A DNA stretch of 64,000 nt from Tribonema minus (lineage: Eukaryota > Sar > Xanthophyceae > Tribonematales > Tribonemataceae), in contig JAFCMP010000532.1 of the NCBI GenBank assembly GCA_017506865.1, forward strand, positions 310,001-374,000, in the 5' to 3' direction. This document shows, piece by piece, positions 22,563 through 34,760 of this stretch (the first letter of the stretch is position 1; each line of letters starts with the position of its first letter). A program made the position numbers and the translations under genes. Below the pieces are notes generated by a model. The model was not told the DNA's origin and made no database searches. It was given only the letters and a program-made list of their open reading frames with translations.

Positions 22563-22840
22563 CTGGAGCTTTGCACACCGCATCATTTGTATCAGAGCGT
22601 CATTGCGGTATCTCGGGGGGAGAGCTTTGAAGCTGCGCACCACCTTGTTCACTTCTGAATCACCACCAGCACGCCCTTTGCCCCTCGACGCCGGAGGAGG
22701 ATCCGAGTCAGGATCTGACGAACCTTCGTCGGTGCCGCTGCGTGATCTCTTCCTCGTGTTTTGGTCGTCGTCAGAGCCCAACGATTCCTCCTCAGGAGGA
22801 TCGGTGCTGCTGCCGCCGCCGCTGGACGCACTGGACCCAC
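22563..22840 (-). CDS. Acidic/Ser-rich exon-like ORF, unrecognised
   Basis: A minus-strand open segment begins Ser/Gly/Glu-rich, carries a basic patch ('NTRKRSRSG') typical of nuclear proteins, then a helix ('RYRNDALIQMMRCAKLQ'). It ends at a donor-like CTCCAG|GTGCGT at 22,563/22,562. The donor phase (0) would allow a join to the exon at 21,575, but no in-frame start was found upstream. It could be a first or second exon of that gene, or a separate remnant. Confidence 0.3.
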
Positions 22841-23320
22841 TTCAAGTGAGCAAGCGTCGGGGCACCCATTGCATTCATTACCATGTGTGCTGCAACGATC
22901 AAAATCTCAGCACGTGGGCCAAAGCAAATCATTGCGCACAGCGACATCGCAAGCATGCACTCACCGTCCTGTGCGCATTCATGCTTATTTGATTCTCCTC
23001 CCACCAGCTCGAGAGAGAGAGAGACCTGCCCGATGTAATTGGAAGAGGTGCTCACGCTAAAGCCGGGTGCTAGCATTGGGCTCACAGGGATAGACATGCT
23101 TTCCTTCGGAGCAGTACGCCGATTTGTCCAAACAAGGAAATTTTGCAGCAGCATAATATAAGCACCCCATAACATGCGCAAATATTCATGAGAATTTCAA
23201 GCTTGAAATACTCGCACAATATAAGCCATCAGCAGAGCTAGGGGCATAAAGAGGCGCAAACGAACTACCTGAGCAAACATGTAGGTCATTGATGGTACAC
23301 ATACGAGTGCAGGGCCAGGT

Positions 23321-26300
23321 TCAAGCGGGCTCCACGCCACCCACTTGACCGTCCTCCATTGCTACTTCGAGGATCTCGCGCAAAGGGCCCAGTGTCGCAA
23401 CAGTGGCAGCTGCACGCAGCTTGCTGTCACTGACACGGTCACCGGCCAGCAACTGCTCCTGCCAATCCTTCTTGTGCAGCTCTGCCGCGAGCATCACAGC
23501 TAGCATGTACCAGTCAAAAGCGACTTGCGCTGGCCGGCCCTTGAGGGTTTTATCGCGATGAAACCACTCTGTGTACGCAAAGACAAGGTCGCCTGCAGGC
23601 AGCGTGGCCCCAAAGTCCCCAAGAAACCAGCGCCCATCCGCGTCCACGAAGACATTCGATGCCTGCATATCCATGTGTTTGGTCAAACAGAAGAGAAAGA
23701 GAACTTTGATATCAGTACCCACATGACTTGTGCAATTGCAGCATCAACGAAGCAAGCAGCAGACTGATTGCTTGCATAATCAGTGTTGCAAGTGAATTCC
23801 AAGTGCATGACAAACTCAAAGGCAATCTTGCACGAGCCTTGCTTTTACTCAACATCCATGTAACTCAGCACAGCAGTGTAGACATCACGCCGCCTTCAAG
23901 CTACCATCCGTCAAGGCAATGACACGCACAACTTCAGGGCCGCTGAAGGATACGCGCTGAGGGTTATCAAACAAGCGGCGCGCTTGGTGTCGACCTCTGA
24001 CAGAGTGCCTGTTGTCGGCCCATGTAAGTCATCATGAGCGATCACGCTCAAGAGGAAATCCTCCGCAGCATGCTCGTTGAGCTACACCAATTGAACCGCA
24101 CAAACCTGTGCAAATTTTATACATTTTGGGTGGCAGTAATGGCGACTTTGCATTTGTGCTCGAATGTTTCTGTGCCCCTCTGTTGCAACGATAAATAAAG
24201 CACCCCTCACCTTGATGTCCATGTGCACGTAGCCCTTGCCGTGGATGTACTTGATAGCCTCCACAAGCCGTTCAGCACCCTGTAGGATCGCTTGTTCTGT
24301 GAGCTGCGGTTGATCGCTAACCACGCAGGCATAACGCGGCATGAGCAAGGCCCGGTAAACACCAGGCCCATGCTTTTTTGTGGCCTGCATGTTCTGCTCC
24401 AAGCCTTGAAGAGCCACTTCCAGCAGCGTCGCATGCACTACAGGAATGCCTGCAAGATTCGCCTCTGCCAGATGCAACTGCGTGCACACGTCTGCCTCCG
24501 TTTGGCGCCCTGTTGGTGGTATCGATGTGCTCTCGGACCTCCCGAGAAGCTTGACGATGCAGGGTCTCCCTGCCCTGTCTGTGGCCGTCAAGATGCACGC
24601 CGGCAGCTCCTCTGAAAACGGCCCATTCAATTGCAGGCTGTAGTCCGCGATCAAGATGTAAGATGTGGAAGTACCGGGCAGCAGTTGTGCGTCCATGTAC
24701 AGGGACAAAGCATGTTCGGGGGTAGCGGCGGTCATGAGCCGACTGGAGAAACGACGCTGAATGAGGTCCAGCACTCGGGCGTTCGGCCTGCTGATGTGTG
24801 TCTGTTGCAGCAGCTGCGTGAAATGCTTGAGGATTCCTGGACGGCACGGAACAGACAAGTGCAGCAGCAGCAGCAGCAACCAAGCCGTCAACTGGGAGAG
24901 TACACGGCATCACTTGTGAGCAGTGCCGCTCTGCAATACAAGCCAGCTGTCACTTTACACAAGAGGGTGGACCTTCCGCGGCCTAGATTTTGGCTTCTGA
25001 AAATGCAGCAGCTGCTGTTCCTTGCAATGACTTACATGCCTTATAGCATTGCCTTTAAGTGAGAAAGGAAGCTTAAATGGTCTAACAACCAAGCAAACAT
25101 GCCGGGGGTGACAGTTTGGGCTTAATTGGACTGAGGTGGGGTGTTCTTGACACACTTCTGATACATCACAAATTCACATACACCAGCATATCACGATTTG
25201 AGTCCAAAGCTGCATCATGCGGTGATGAACTAGCACATGTGCATTGTGGATAACTGCATCTGACTTAAAAGCAGCTTTACCCACAGGAAGCAGTGGGCTG
25301 CGCTATGACATCCGCTGGTTTCCGAAAAATGGTGTAGCTGGAGTAAACCACGTATTTCCCTCTTCTACTGCCTTCTGCGCTGCAAGAACAAGCCCTCATT
25401 TCGCTGTGTTGGACTAAATTATCATTCAAGTGAGGTTGGGAACCATTTTTCTTTTCCAGGTGTGGTGTTGCTTCCACGCAAGGCGTTCGAGCGCCTAGCA
25501 GCACAATCACATGTGCAAAAGACGGCCATGCGCATGAGCGGTGCAAAGCAAAATGACCTGAGTCTTGTGGGGTTGCGGACGCTTCACGCAGTGGAACCCA
25601 TGGCAAAATCAGCGCCAACACAGACACCCATGCTTGAAGAAAGTAATTGCACCAGAGTAGGTCGGAATGTGGTGCAGTAAAAGCGCCAATTTGTGATCGC
25701 CAGACGCACGCTGACAGAACTGAACAGACGATTTGGAGTCATGGTGGGATGCGGCAGTGTGGTTTACAGCGATCCAGTGTAAGAAGACAAAAGGGTACGC
25801 ACAATACACATGCTGTGAGCAAGCTATTGGAGCCTCTTGCTGGATCTGGAGGCCTCTGTGCAAAGCGCTAACAGAATACACACTGTACATGCAATCAGGG
25901 TACAACGTGTCACTGCACAGTAACGAGCACCGCCGCAGTCTGCAATGCAACGGGGCAAAGCTGGGTATTCCAATGCCAGCACGCGTCTATCACTTGCAGC
26001 TCTTAACACTGAGACTCACGCGCAGTGTCGCGCAGCGTTGGCTATTTGCAAATACTAACCCAAAAGTATATATTTTTTTCCGTTTATCCGCGAATGGTCA
26101 AATGCACGCTTCGCATAATGAACTGCTAGAGCCACAACAGCTCCATGATGCACATGATGTTTCAGCACACTGAGTGCCACAGCTGTCGTGGATCAACACA
26201 ACCTGGAGGTGGCGGTCAACGTAAGAGTACAGTTGCATCACAAATATGATGTTCATGTGAATGGGAACGTATACTTCGTGTTGGTCTTGCATCATCGCAG

Positions 26301-26951
26301 TGCCTTGATCGGTGAGTAACTACATTGCTAGACTCGCACCTTCAGGTTGTTGCAGACGTCAAGGTCTTCCAAGAACATTAATGGTCCTCAGCTCGTCTCC
26401 CTTGTGCAGGTGTTGTGTTCCGTTGACGTGACTGGTTCGGTCCACTAACAAAAAATGAAGCCAAGGAATAACAAAGAGCATCCAACGTATGTATTCGCAA
26501 ACTCGCAGCGCTGACAAGGTTATGTTCCTATCGCAGGTGAGGGCAACTGTTGCATGACTGCGGCGCATCATTGTGCCGTTCACGCCGGCTGTGCACTCAA
26601 ACTATGTAGCTTTGTTCACATAGCACTCGGCCAGGTATCAGATGAAAGCAGCAGTTATTGTTCACCTGACACATCAGGAGATGGCATGGCCTGCCTATCG
26701 AGTAGCTTGGCCTTCTCCTCACGCAGCTGCTCCTCCTTCCTCATCAGCGCTTTGAGGTGCTCATTGAGCACTTTGAGGCGCTCCTTGAGCTCCTGCACAT
26801 TCATGCCAAGGTATACCGCCTGCTTCTGGTTCTGTCCCCCCTTCTCCTTCAGCACCTCCTCCACAGCATCAATTTTGCCCTCTACCTTGGCAATAGCCTG
26901 CGTGGTATCGCTTAGCTCTGCCTCCACGTCATTTTGGGACCTGGGCGACAT
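23321..26951 (-). CDS. Coiled-coil plus protein-kinase-like protein (417 aa, 3 exons)
   Basis: Exons are 26,951-26,666, 24,836-24,211 and 23,662-23,321. The joins are phase 1 (G|GTGAAC to CAG|GA) and phase 0 (AAG|GTGAGG to CAG|GCA), and the total is 1,254 nt including the stop. Residues about 1-88 are a charged coiled coil ('VQELKERLKVLNEHLKAL'). Residues about 155-417 are kinase-like: Lys191 in 'CIVKLL' (beta-3), 'VHMDIK' with Asp302 and Lys304, Asn307, and Asp320 in 'GDFGA'. The catalytic residues are present, but no clear glycine loop is seen and the C-lobe is short, ending soon after 'FDWYMLAVMLAAEL'. This layout recalls the divergent kinases that follow coiled coils in Crinkler-type proteins. 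No Crinkler N-terminal motif is seen, so that link is inference. The first intron is 1.8 kb and could hide an exon. Flanking genes suggest no operon-like role. Confidence 0.6.
24837..26665 (-). other. Long first intron of the kinase-like gene
   Basis: This 1.8-kb interval between the coiled-coil and kinase exons holds no segment I could add in phase. ORFs on both strands at 25.3-26.2 kb are short and unrecognised. A poly-T/A stretch occurs near 26,071. Confidence 0.4.
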
Positions 26952-27980
26952 GCTGTAGGCGGTTGACGTGGCGAGCACCCAATACACAAACCCTGTCTCA
27001 GCAGGAGTGGACAGGCAAACAGGACAGTTTAAGGATTCGGACAACGAAAAACAGCGTGGCTACGAGAGGCATGAGCACTCAAAAGACCTCGCAGAGCTGC
27101 CTGTCAGCAAACCTTAGGGTCAACCCTAAATCATTTGCACTGCATGTTTCCTCTGTTCGCCTGCGGCTCTCACGCTTGCAATGCCTGCAAGTGGTTTAAA
27201 AAAGGCACATAGCACCTCCATGACCGTGCTGCAACACTCAGTCATCAAACCTACATGGTCATTACGAGATCAAAGCCTCATTCACAGAACGTGCTCGCAC
27301 CGACTGTTGTGTGCATGAATCGCTTCGCTGAGCTGCGATTCCTGATTTGCTTTCGCGGTGGAATCTTCTTACCTGCAGCAGGCTTCTGACGACCTCACGC
27401 AGAGTGCGGAATGCGCCTGTTGTTACAGTGCACTGTGTATCTGTCCTGTATTGACATCGTGGCAGTGCGCAACATAACTGTCAGCGTGCAGAGGTTTCAG
27501 CTGTAGTAAGTGACACTCCTGCTCGCCGGAGATGCACATGGGTGTCAGGTGGAATGTGAGAGGGCCGTTGGGGGGAGATTTCGAATGCTCCATGAAGGTG
27601 TCCAAGTAACGAAGAAAAAGTCAGCCAGACCTTTGCATCCTTTGCGATTCGGTCAGCAGAGCCTAAAATCGTGCTTCAGTGCAGGGTGGAAATACGGACC
27701 ACATGTTCATACAATACCGAGGGGAAAAAATGTCAAACTATAAAGCAGTGCACGAAAAAGCACTTGCATATTTGACTGTGTTACCAATTGGTGCATTTTG
27801 TGCACAAAGTTACCCGGCCCCAGTTTGCAGGTATGCAAGCACGCATGGGTGAAGGACTAACAAGGCTCACATCCGCAAGGACTTTTGATTGTGCAAACAT
27901 CATCTGGGCATGGGACCTTCGAGGGTGCGGAGAGTCCCACCTGCGCATCGGACACGCGGTCTCCGCCTGCAAGATTGTAA
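26952..27980. other. No recognised gene
   Basis: Upstream of the kinase-like gene on its strand, so promoter sequence is expected at its left end. No coding chain, RNA gene or repeat family was recognised. Confidence 0.4.
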
Positions 27981-28780
27981 GGCATGGTCAGACGGGCTGC
28001 TTACACTGTGGTTCTTGCCTGCTGCCCATCCTGCTTGCGCTGCTGCTGCTATCTGCTAAGCGTATGCTGCTGTGTTTGGCCTCCGGTGCTTTGCCTGCAC
28101 TGTGCCTCCTCAAGGCTACTGCTATTGGGCTGCTGTGTTTGCCACTGCTGCTACTGGAGCTCCGCCTGCGCTGTGGTTTGGTATGCGATGTGCTGCTGCT
28201 CACCTTTGTGCTGCTGCTGCTGTTTACGCTGCCGCTACTGCCAGCTGCTCCGTGCCTGCTGCGTTGCTGCTGGTGCCTTCTGTGCTATGGTGCTCCTGGT
28301 GATGACTCTGTGCTGTGCTGTTGGCGCTGTGTTGCTGGAGCTGTGCTCTTGGAGGCGCTGTGCTACTGCTACTGGCGCTATTGCTACTGGTGCTGCTGCG
28401 TGCTACTGCTGGTGGTTAGCTGTGGAGGTGGCAAAACTGCTGAGCACTTGCTGCGACGGGGGGTGAAGCTGCAGGGGTGCGCACTGCTGTGCAGTGCTCA
28501 GCAGCAGGTTTGGAGGCTGCGCAATGCTGCAGAGAGGTCTGCGCAATGCTGCAGAGAGGTCTGCGCAATGCTGCAGGGAGGTCTACACAATGCTACTAGG
28601 AGGTCTGCGCAACGCCTGCAGGGGGGTCTGCGCAGTGCTGCAGGGGGGTCTGCCGCAATGTCCCGGGGTGCCCAATGTTGCAGGGGATGCACAACGCTGC
28701 ACCTGTAGGGAGGTGTGTGCAAAGCTGCAGGGGATGGTGCGAACTGAAGCAGGGGGGTGCAAATACCTGCAGGCAAGGCA
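27981..28780. repeat. CTG-rich low complexity and a 25-27 bp minisatellite
   Basis: 27,981-28,440 is dominated by degenerate TGCTGC/TGCTAC triplets, giving long Leu/Cys-rich open frames that are not credible proteins. From about 28,505 to 28,760 at least eight diverging copies of a 25-27 bp unit follow (consensus close to GAGGTCTGCGCAATGCTGCA). The array ends directly before the first Gypsy fossil. Confidence 0.75.
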
Positions 28781-30110
28781 GCAGACTTCAACTCTGCAGG
28801 TACCGCGGCATTTTAGTTGATAAGCACGCGACGCAGCACGGCACCCCACACAAGTTGCTCAGCGACCGCGGCAGTCTTTTCATGGCAGCATTATCGCAGG
28901 CAATGTACAAGCAGATGGGCATTCGCAAGCTCTCTACTACAGCGTACAACCCGGAGTGCAACGGCAAGTGTGAGCGATTCATGCAGGAACTCGCACAGAT
29001 GCTCGCCATGGTAGTGGATAGTGCTCGTGGCGATTGGCCAGACTGGCTTGCCGCACATCAGTTTCGCGCACAACACGGCCTACAATAGCGCCACAGGGGC
29101 CACGCTGTTTTTGCTTGCTGCGGGTCGCGAGGCGCGCTACGCTATGCACATGATGTTGGGCCGGGTTGCCGAGCCCGCCAAGCCCGACGGCACGGCGGCG
29201 CCGGTCACAGAGCTGCTGCGCTCAATGTTGCAGAAGCAGCGCGCGGCGCACGATGTCGCTAACAAGCGGCATGCGCTGCGGCAGGCGAAGGTGTTGCGCG
29301 AGAACGACGCGCTGGCTGCTGCTTTTGGGCTGCGCATAGTGTACACTGTCGGGTGTAAGGTGTGGTATTACAAGACCACGCGTACGCACTCTGCGGTCAC
29401 AGACGTCACTAGCAGCGGGGTGGCATTGCGCACGGTGTTCAGCAAGAAACTGTTGGATCGCTGGGAGGGCCCCTACACGGTATTGGCGGTGGGGCCGGCG
29501 GAGTTCACTGACGGGCCAGTACAGGCCGGTGTGCTAGTAGTGAACCTCAGCGGCCGTCCCACTCGCATCACTTCCAAGCTCACTAAACTCTGCCGTGACC
29601 CCACTGATGTAGCACAGCGCCCCGAGGCGCTGCCTGCTGGCTTTGCTCGCTACCTCCTTGCCAAGCACTGGCATGGCTCCTCGCCGGGGTCGCTCAATCT
29701 TGAAGACGTCTCCAATGACACTTCAGAGCGGCATGGCGTTGAGTCCATTCTGCGACACCGCATCGCGGCTGCCCCTCGCGGCCGCGGGCACACGTGACGG
29801 TTGCAGTATTTGGTACAGTGGGAGGGGTCTGGTGGTGAGGTCGCTAATAGTTGGGAGGGCGCAGACATGATGGACGCGTGCCCGCAGGTTTTGCGCGAGT
29901 ATTGGGCGACGCTTACTAATGCAGCGGAGGTGCAGGGGCACGATATAGTGGGTGCGGGTACGGAGGTTGTCAAGCAACAGCTGCGTCGCGCGAGTAAGCC
30001 TCGCGGCGTTGGCGGTGTGTTGTCTGTGTGCCGCCGTGGCGCGTATACGCTGGCCCCCTCGGCCAGCGCTGTTGTGGCTGCCCCCTCGGCAGCCGCGTTA
30101 CGTAGTGATG
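28780..30110 (+). mobile_element. Ty3/Gypsy LTR retrotransposon fossil: integrase end plus chromodomain
   Basis: The plus strand carries the later part of a Gypsy integrase core ('HKLLSDRGS' and 'TTAYNPECNGKCERF'), the GPY/F-type C-terminal module ('DRWEGPYTVLAVGP') and a chromodomain-like segment ('LQYLVQWEGSG', 'NSWEGADMMDACPQVL'). This identifies a chromovirus-type Metavirus. Protease, reverse transcriptase, RNase H, gag and LTRs were not found, so this is a truncated relic. The coding remnant is interrupted a few times, and its age is probably moderate to old. It shares family features with the relic at 33.3-34.8 kb but is not a close copy. Confidence 0.8.
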
Positions 30111-31224
30111 CAGTGATGGGCATGCAGATCCTCGCAGTGTATGAGTTTACAGAGCAAGCCACAGGGCGTGCGTATTCAAGTGGTGTGAGGGCGAGGTCAT
30201 TCGCTCTGTTGCGGTTGCTGGCCGCACGCGCGGCAGTAGCAGTAGCTACAAGCACAGGATTTTCTGGATTGATGGTGGCGTGTACAGGGCACAAACCCTG
30301 GCGCTTGACACATATTCAGTTGCTGCTGACGCGCTCAACGGCTCGTGGTTCCTCTTTGGCACACAAGCGCAGGTTGCTGTCCTCGCGCAGGCACAGTAAG
30401 AATGTTTATTGCATTGCATTGTCATTTCAGTGTGCGTCATCGCAGTACACGATAGTTTTCGTACTTGGCGGATGCGCTATGGTGGGTGAGAGACACCGGA
30501 CGCGTTATGTTGTGGTGCAAGGATTGGGGTTGTGTGACATTGTGGTTCTGTTTGCTGTTGCATGAGCTTTTGCTTTCCCACAGTTATCGGGCTATGCAAA
30601 GCCCTAGGGGGGGCGACTGTGGTGACTCTGTCCCACCCCTGTCCCTCAGCTCATGCTCAGCAGGTTCGAGTTACAGTTGATGAATTTTTTGGTGTGCTGT
30701 GTGCTCACTCAAGAGCAACAGCAGCAGCAATACAGCACTTCACTATCAGGGTGAGGCTGCAGTGTTCTTCTGTATCTGTTTGCCTTGTTTCACTTGCACT
30801 TGTCACAAAGCAGCCCAGCACAGTCATAACAGCAGCAGAAGCTGCGGGCAGCAGCAGTGCATTTGTGTGCGTCCGAAAAGCGCACTTCGATAGCACTTCT
30901 GACTACATAGCCTGCCTCTCACCTGCTGCTGCTGCTGTTGCTGCTGCCCTGGTGCGGGAGGGGCGCCTCCGCTTTCAGAGTCCATGCTCTCCATGCTGGC
31001 GCTACGTAGCTACACTGCTGGTGTGCTGCTGGTGCTGCTGCTGCTGCGCGCAAGTGTGCCCGTGTTGGGGGGCCGTTTAACCCCCGGGCACAAATTGTTA
31101 TGTGTGCCCGCGGGGCACAAATATGGGCTCCGAGCATCGAGCATTCCTGCCCGCCTGACGTATGTACATCCGTGGCACGCTATACAACCACTACGTAGGC
31201 GCCTCAAAGAATCCCCAGGAACTC
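30111..31224. other. No recognised gene; CTG-rich spacer
   Basis: This stretch follows the Gypsy relic. CAG/CTG runs occur near 30,717-30,730 and 30,920-31,050. Around 31,127-31,168 (minus strand) there is a short segment similar to sequence near 2,308-2,348. LTR-like ends were not identified. Confidence 0.4.
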
Positions 31225-31665
31225 CCGCAACTCGATTCAATTGACTCAATTTATTTTGTCAGCATAAAAACCGATGCTGTCGGCCTTTTGCGCACCGATC
31301 GGGCATTTAGCGAGGGCAGCTACTGCAACGACAGTATCAACGGGCGAGGTGCACACGAGAACCGATTGAGTCACTTGAATCAGGTTGATCAATTCGGCGC
31401 CCTGATGTATCCTCAGCAACATTGTTACACCGGCACTTGCAGCCCGCAAGTTGATTCAATTGACTCAATTTGGATTGATTCAGCATAAACGCCGATGCCG
31501 TCGGCCTTTTGCGCACCGATCGGGCATTTAGCGAGGGCTACTGCAACGATGGTATCAACGGGCGACGTGCACATGAAAGTATCAATTGAGTCACTTGAAT
31601 CAGCTTAATAAGTTGATCAACTCGGCGCCCTGTTGTATCCTCAGCAACACCGGCACGTGCAGCCC
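31225..31665. repeat. Two-copy tandem repeat, period 219 bp
   Basis: Copies run about 31,225-31,440 and 31,444-31,665. Each holds a 'GATTCAATTGACTCAATTT' start (AP-1-like TGACTCA), a shared 'TCGGCCTTTTGCGCACCGAT' block, and an end reading 'TGTATCCTCAGCAACA'. Divergence is modest, so the duplication is younger than the degenerate arrays elsewhere. A G-run of about 20 bases follows near 31,686-31,708. Confidence 0.85.
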
Positions 31666-31888
31666 TACACCCCCATGCCCGCCGCGGATGGGGGAGGGGG
31701 GGGGGGGGAGCTGGGACCCCAGGCCCGTCGTACTTCACGGGACTTCACGAGGTACCGGTGCATGCGCGAGCTAGACCTGGCGATGCGTGCCAAATTCGGT
31801 GGTGCGGAAATCACCATAATCCCGGTGTTTTACGGCATCAGCGACCTGGGTGACCTCATATCTGAGCATGACATTTGCTTTACTTTAT

Positions 31889-33245
31889 TTACTCAACCAT
31901 GACGGCATCATTGACATGCACATGGTCAAATGAAGGTACTTGCATACCTCGCTTCCATGCCGAGAGCAAGAAACCTGGAGCAAGCAACGTGTACTCGCTG
32001 CCACGCTCCCCAGACGGTCGGGCACGGTTGTCCTCCAGCTGCAGTTTTCGCCTCCGTGCATCGCCATCTGAAGCATGGCCGATCAGGGGCCCCAAGGCAT
32101 GCAGCAGATGCGCGCGCCATAGCTCTGCAGCTTGGGCCCACTGAGCACGGACAAAGTCTGCAGTATACTTGTTGCACACCGCCTGCAGAGCAGCAGGAAT
32201 AGCCAGCATCAATGAGTATAGCATCAAGCCTTCGGCTTGAGTAGCACACTGAGCCTCAGCATACTGCATGATCACAGCGACATTGAGTGGTACCTGCAGC
32301 TACTCATCAGTGACTGCCTATAGCCTAGGTATATGGGGCAAGTTGCGCAAAGCCTGCAGGTTACCTGTTACATAATGCACAGCTTTGGCAGCTGCGCATG
32401 TAGGGGGTTGATCACCATGGCCCTGCCATAGCCCGCTCGTTGCTTGCTGGCAAGTGCTTTTTCAATGACGTCATAGCCGCCGTCTGCATGCCAGTCAACA
32501 ATTTGTGCAAAGTTAGTGCATGATATGTGCGGACTGATACTGCAGTCACTGTGCTTCCAGAATCCAACATGAATCTGGTCACTGCTGTCAAATACAAGTT
32601 GGTAAACCTGTACTACGGTGACCTCTGCTGAAATTATGCAAGAGCTGGCAGTCAATGCAAGGCAAGGCTGCTGTAGGCCAGCCCATCACATGCATGCAAT
32701 CATATCCACACAATACCGTCAGGTCCAGGAGGCAGAATGACACGAAAGCCATCCAAGCTGCAGGTATGGGCGTCGCCTTTGTCGCCACAGAAGCCCACCA
32801 GGGTGTTCGCTGTGAGGTCGAAGACAATGGCAGAGTCGATTTTTGTCCCATCTTCTGCCAACTGCCTGGGCACAGGACAGACAATGCCTCTTGCGTCCTT
32901 CAGGCGCTTGTACACAGCTCTAAAGCGCTTGAATGCCTCCGGGTTGAGGTAGCCAGTGTAAAGACTCTGTTACAGTTTCACAACATGGTAAGCAGATTGC
33001 GTTGTTCAGCTTGAATCAGACAGATGTCAAGGTGCCTGAGTGAGAGTGTGAAGGCACGGGGACAGTACAGCACCGGACCATCATGCAGCTGTAATGCAGC
33101 CCTTAATAAAAATCATAGATCATCATAGCTCATTGAGTGCACTTACCCCAGTACGGAGACCCTTGCGTACAATCTCCACAAGCGGCCCACCGATGTTGAG
33201 CTGCAGCAGCGACGTGACCCTGGGGCCTGCCCAAAACAGCAGCAC
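31889..33245 (-). mobile_element. DDE transposase-like gene, partial, between two Gypsy relics
   Basis: Minus-strand exons: 33,245-33,147 (CAG|GTG to GGG|GTAAGT), 32,966-32,717 (ending G|GTATTG) and 32,612 onward join in phases 0 and 1. They encode 'LLQLNIGGPLVEIVRKGL', 'AEDGTKIDSAIVFDL' (candidate catalytic Asp), 'LVGFCGDKGDAHTC' and 'VINPLHAQLPKL'. An in-frame stop lies at 32,368. A further block at about 32,240-31,940 carries 'GHASDGDARRRKLQLE', a motif I associate with the same group of large eukaryotic transposase-like proteins. The link between the last two blocks could not be closed in phase, so the gene may be broken or may use an unseen donor. Upstream exons end near the start of the second Gypsy relic. 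The group has no firm name that I can give. Confidence 0.5.
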
Positions 33246-33339
33246 CTGATACAGAGCCTGAGTTGATGATGACCACCTGCACAATGGTTGCCGAGCACAA
33301 TGCCGTAAGGGGACGAGAGGCTTCCAACTTCAGGGGGTT

Positions 33340-34760
33340 TAGGGGGGTCAGTTATAGCGGCGGGGGTTGGAGTAGCACGAGGCGCGGAGGCGCCGACGCT
33401 CTCCTCTCTGCGGCAACCCTCTAGGCCCAGGGAGGATGTGAGCAACATCGGGGCGCGGCAGCGGCCAAAGTGGCAGCAGCCGGTGCAGCAGCGGCTCACG
33501 CGCGTGCGGCTGAGCATTCAGCAGGGGCTGAGACATCTAGCGATGGCTCGCACGCGCTTGGCGACATGACGGTGGCGAATTGGCGAGCTGCGCAGGAGGC
33601 GGACTCCTTCTGCGATGCCATGATGCTGTGCTTGGCAAATCCAGCGGCGGTGCCACTGGATAAGGAGCTCGCGTCACTCGTCACCAAGCACGGGGAAGCA
33701 TGCAGCATGGAGTGGGCGGGCGGCGTCCGCATCCTGTGCCGGCGTGAGGTGGGCCCTGACAATTTGCCTGGTGCTGCAGTGCTCGTCATACCTTTAGCCC
33801 TACGGTCGAAGGTACTCACTGTTTACATGGTGAGCTGTGGGCGGGGCATCAGGGGTCAGGCGCACTATGGAGCTGCTTCAGCGACATGGTTGGTGGCCTG
33901 GCTGGCGTGCGTCGGTTACGCATTTGGTGGAGAACTGCTGGGCGTGCCAAGCACGCAAGGGCAGCGGCAGGTGCTCCAACATGCCTACCATCTACAGGGA
34001 GCTGCCGCCTCACCCTTCTCACACAGTGGCGACGGACTGCTTCGGCCCCATTCGATTGTCCAGCGGCAGGTACGTGTACATACACGTATTCATGTGCCTC
34101 TTGACCTCGCACGTGGCAGTGTACGCAGTACCCGAGGGTGAGAACACAGCGGATATAGCAGCGGAGCTACTGGTGGACCAGTATAGTACGCTGTATGGCA
34201 TGCCTCATTCTCTGCTTAGCGATCGCGGGTCTTAGTACACGGCAGGTAGCTCGGGAGGTGAACGCGCTCATGGGGGTCCGTAAGTTATACACTACGGCCT
34301 ATCACCCTCAGGCGAACGGGCAAGCAGAGTGTTTTATGAAAACGGTTGCCCAAATGCTCGCCATGGCGGTGAACAGCGCGCACAGCAGTGGGGATCGCCT
34401 CATCAACCATGTGGCTTTTGCCCACAACTCTCATGTGAACGTGGAGCGGGGGTGCTCTCCGTTCATGCTGGTGCTGGAGAGGGAGCCGCGTGTGGCGCTC
34501 CACTCTATCTTGGGGCTGGTGGGGGGGGCAGCTGAGCACTCGAGCGTCAGCACTTGCGCCATACTTACAGGTACGCATGAACGGCAGGCGGCGGCGATGG
34601 CTATGCTGCACCCGCGTGCAGAGCTCAAACGCGCACGCGTCATGCGCGACAACGCTGCACTCACTCGCGCCTTCAATTTGCGCAACGCACCGGAGCATGG
34701 CGACCTTGTGTGGGTCTATGCGAAGCCCATCAGCTGGGTAGGTGCAAGCGCTTGTGCGTA
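33340..34760 (+). mobile_element. Ty3/Gypsy LTR retrotransposon fossil: integrase region
   Basis: Plus-strand remnants of a Gypsy integrase: the linker before it, an HHCC-type zinc-binding segment ('LVENCWACQARKG'), the catalytic core with 'VATDCFGPI', 'HSLLSDRGS' and 'TTAYHPQANGQAE', and the start of the C-terminal module ('GDLVWVYAKPISW'). No reverse transcriptase, gag or LTRs are seen. The relic is interrupted several times and looks old. It lies in the same orientation as the relic at 28.8-30.1 kb, with a DDE transposase-like gene between them. Confidence 0.8.

Noticed and set aside
27788-28708. 306-codon Leu/Cys-rich plus-strand ORF resembling a membrane protein
   Set aside because: It is translated from degenerate TGCTGC repeats and a minisatellite; all three frames are open and repetitive, and no motif is present.
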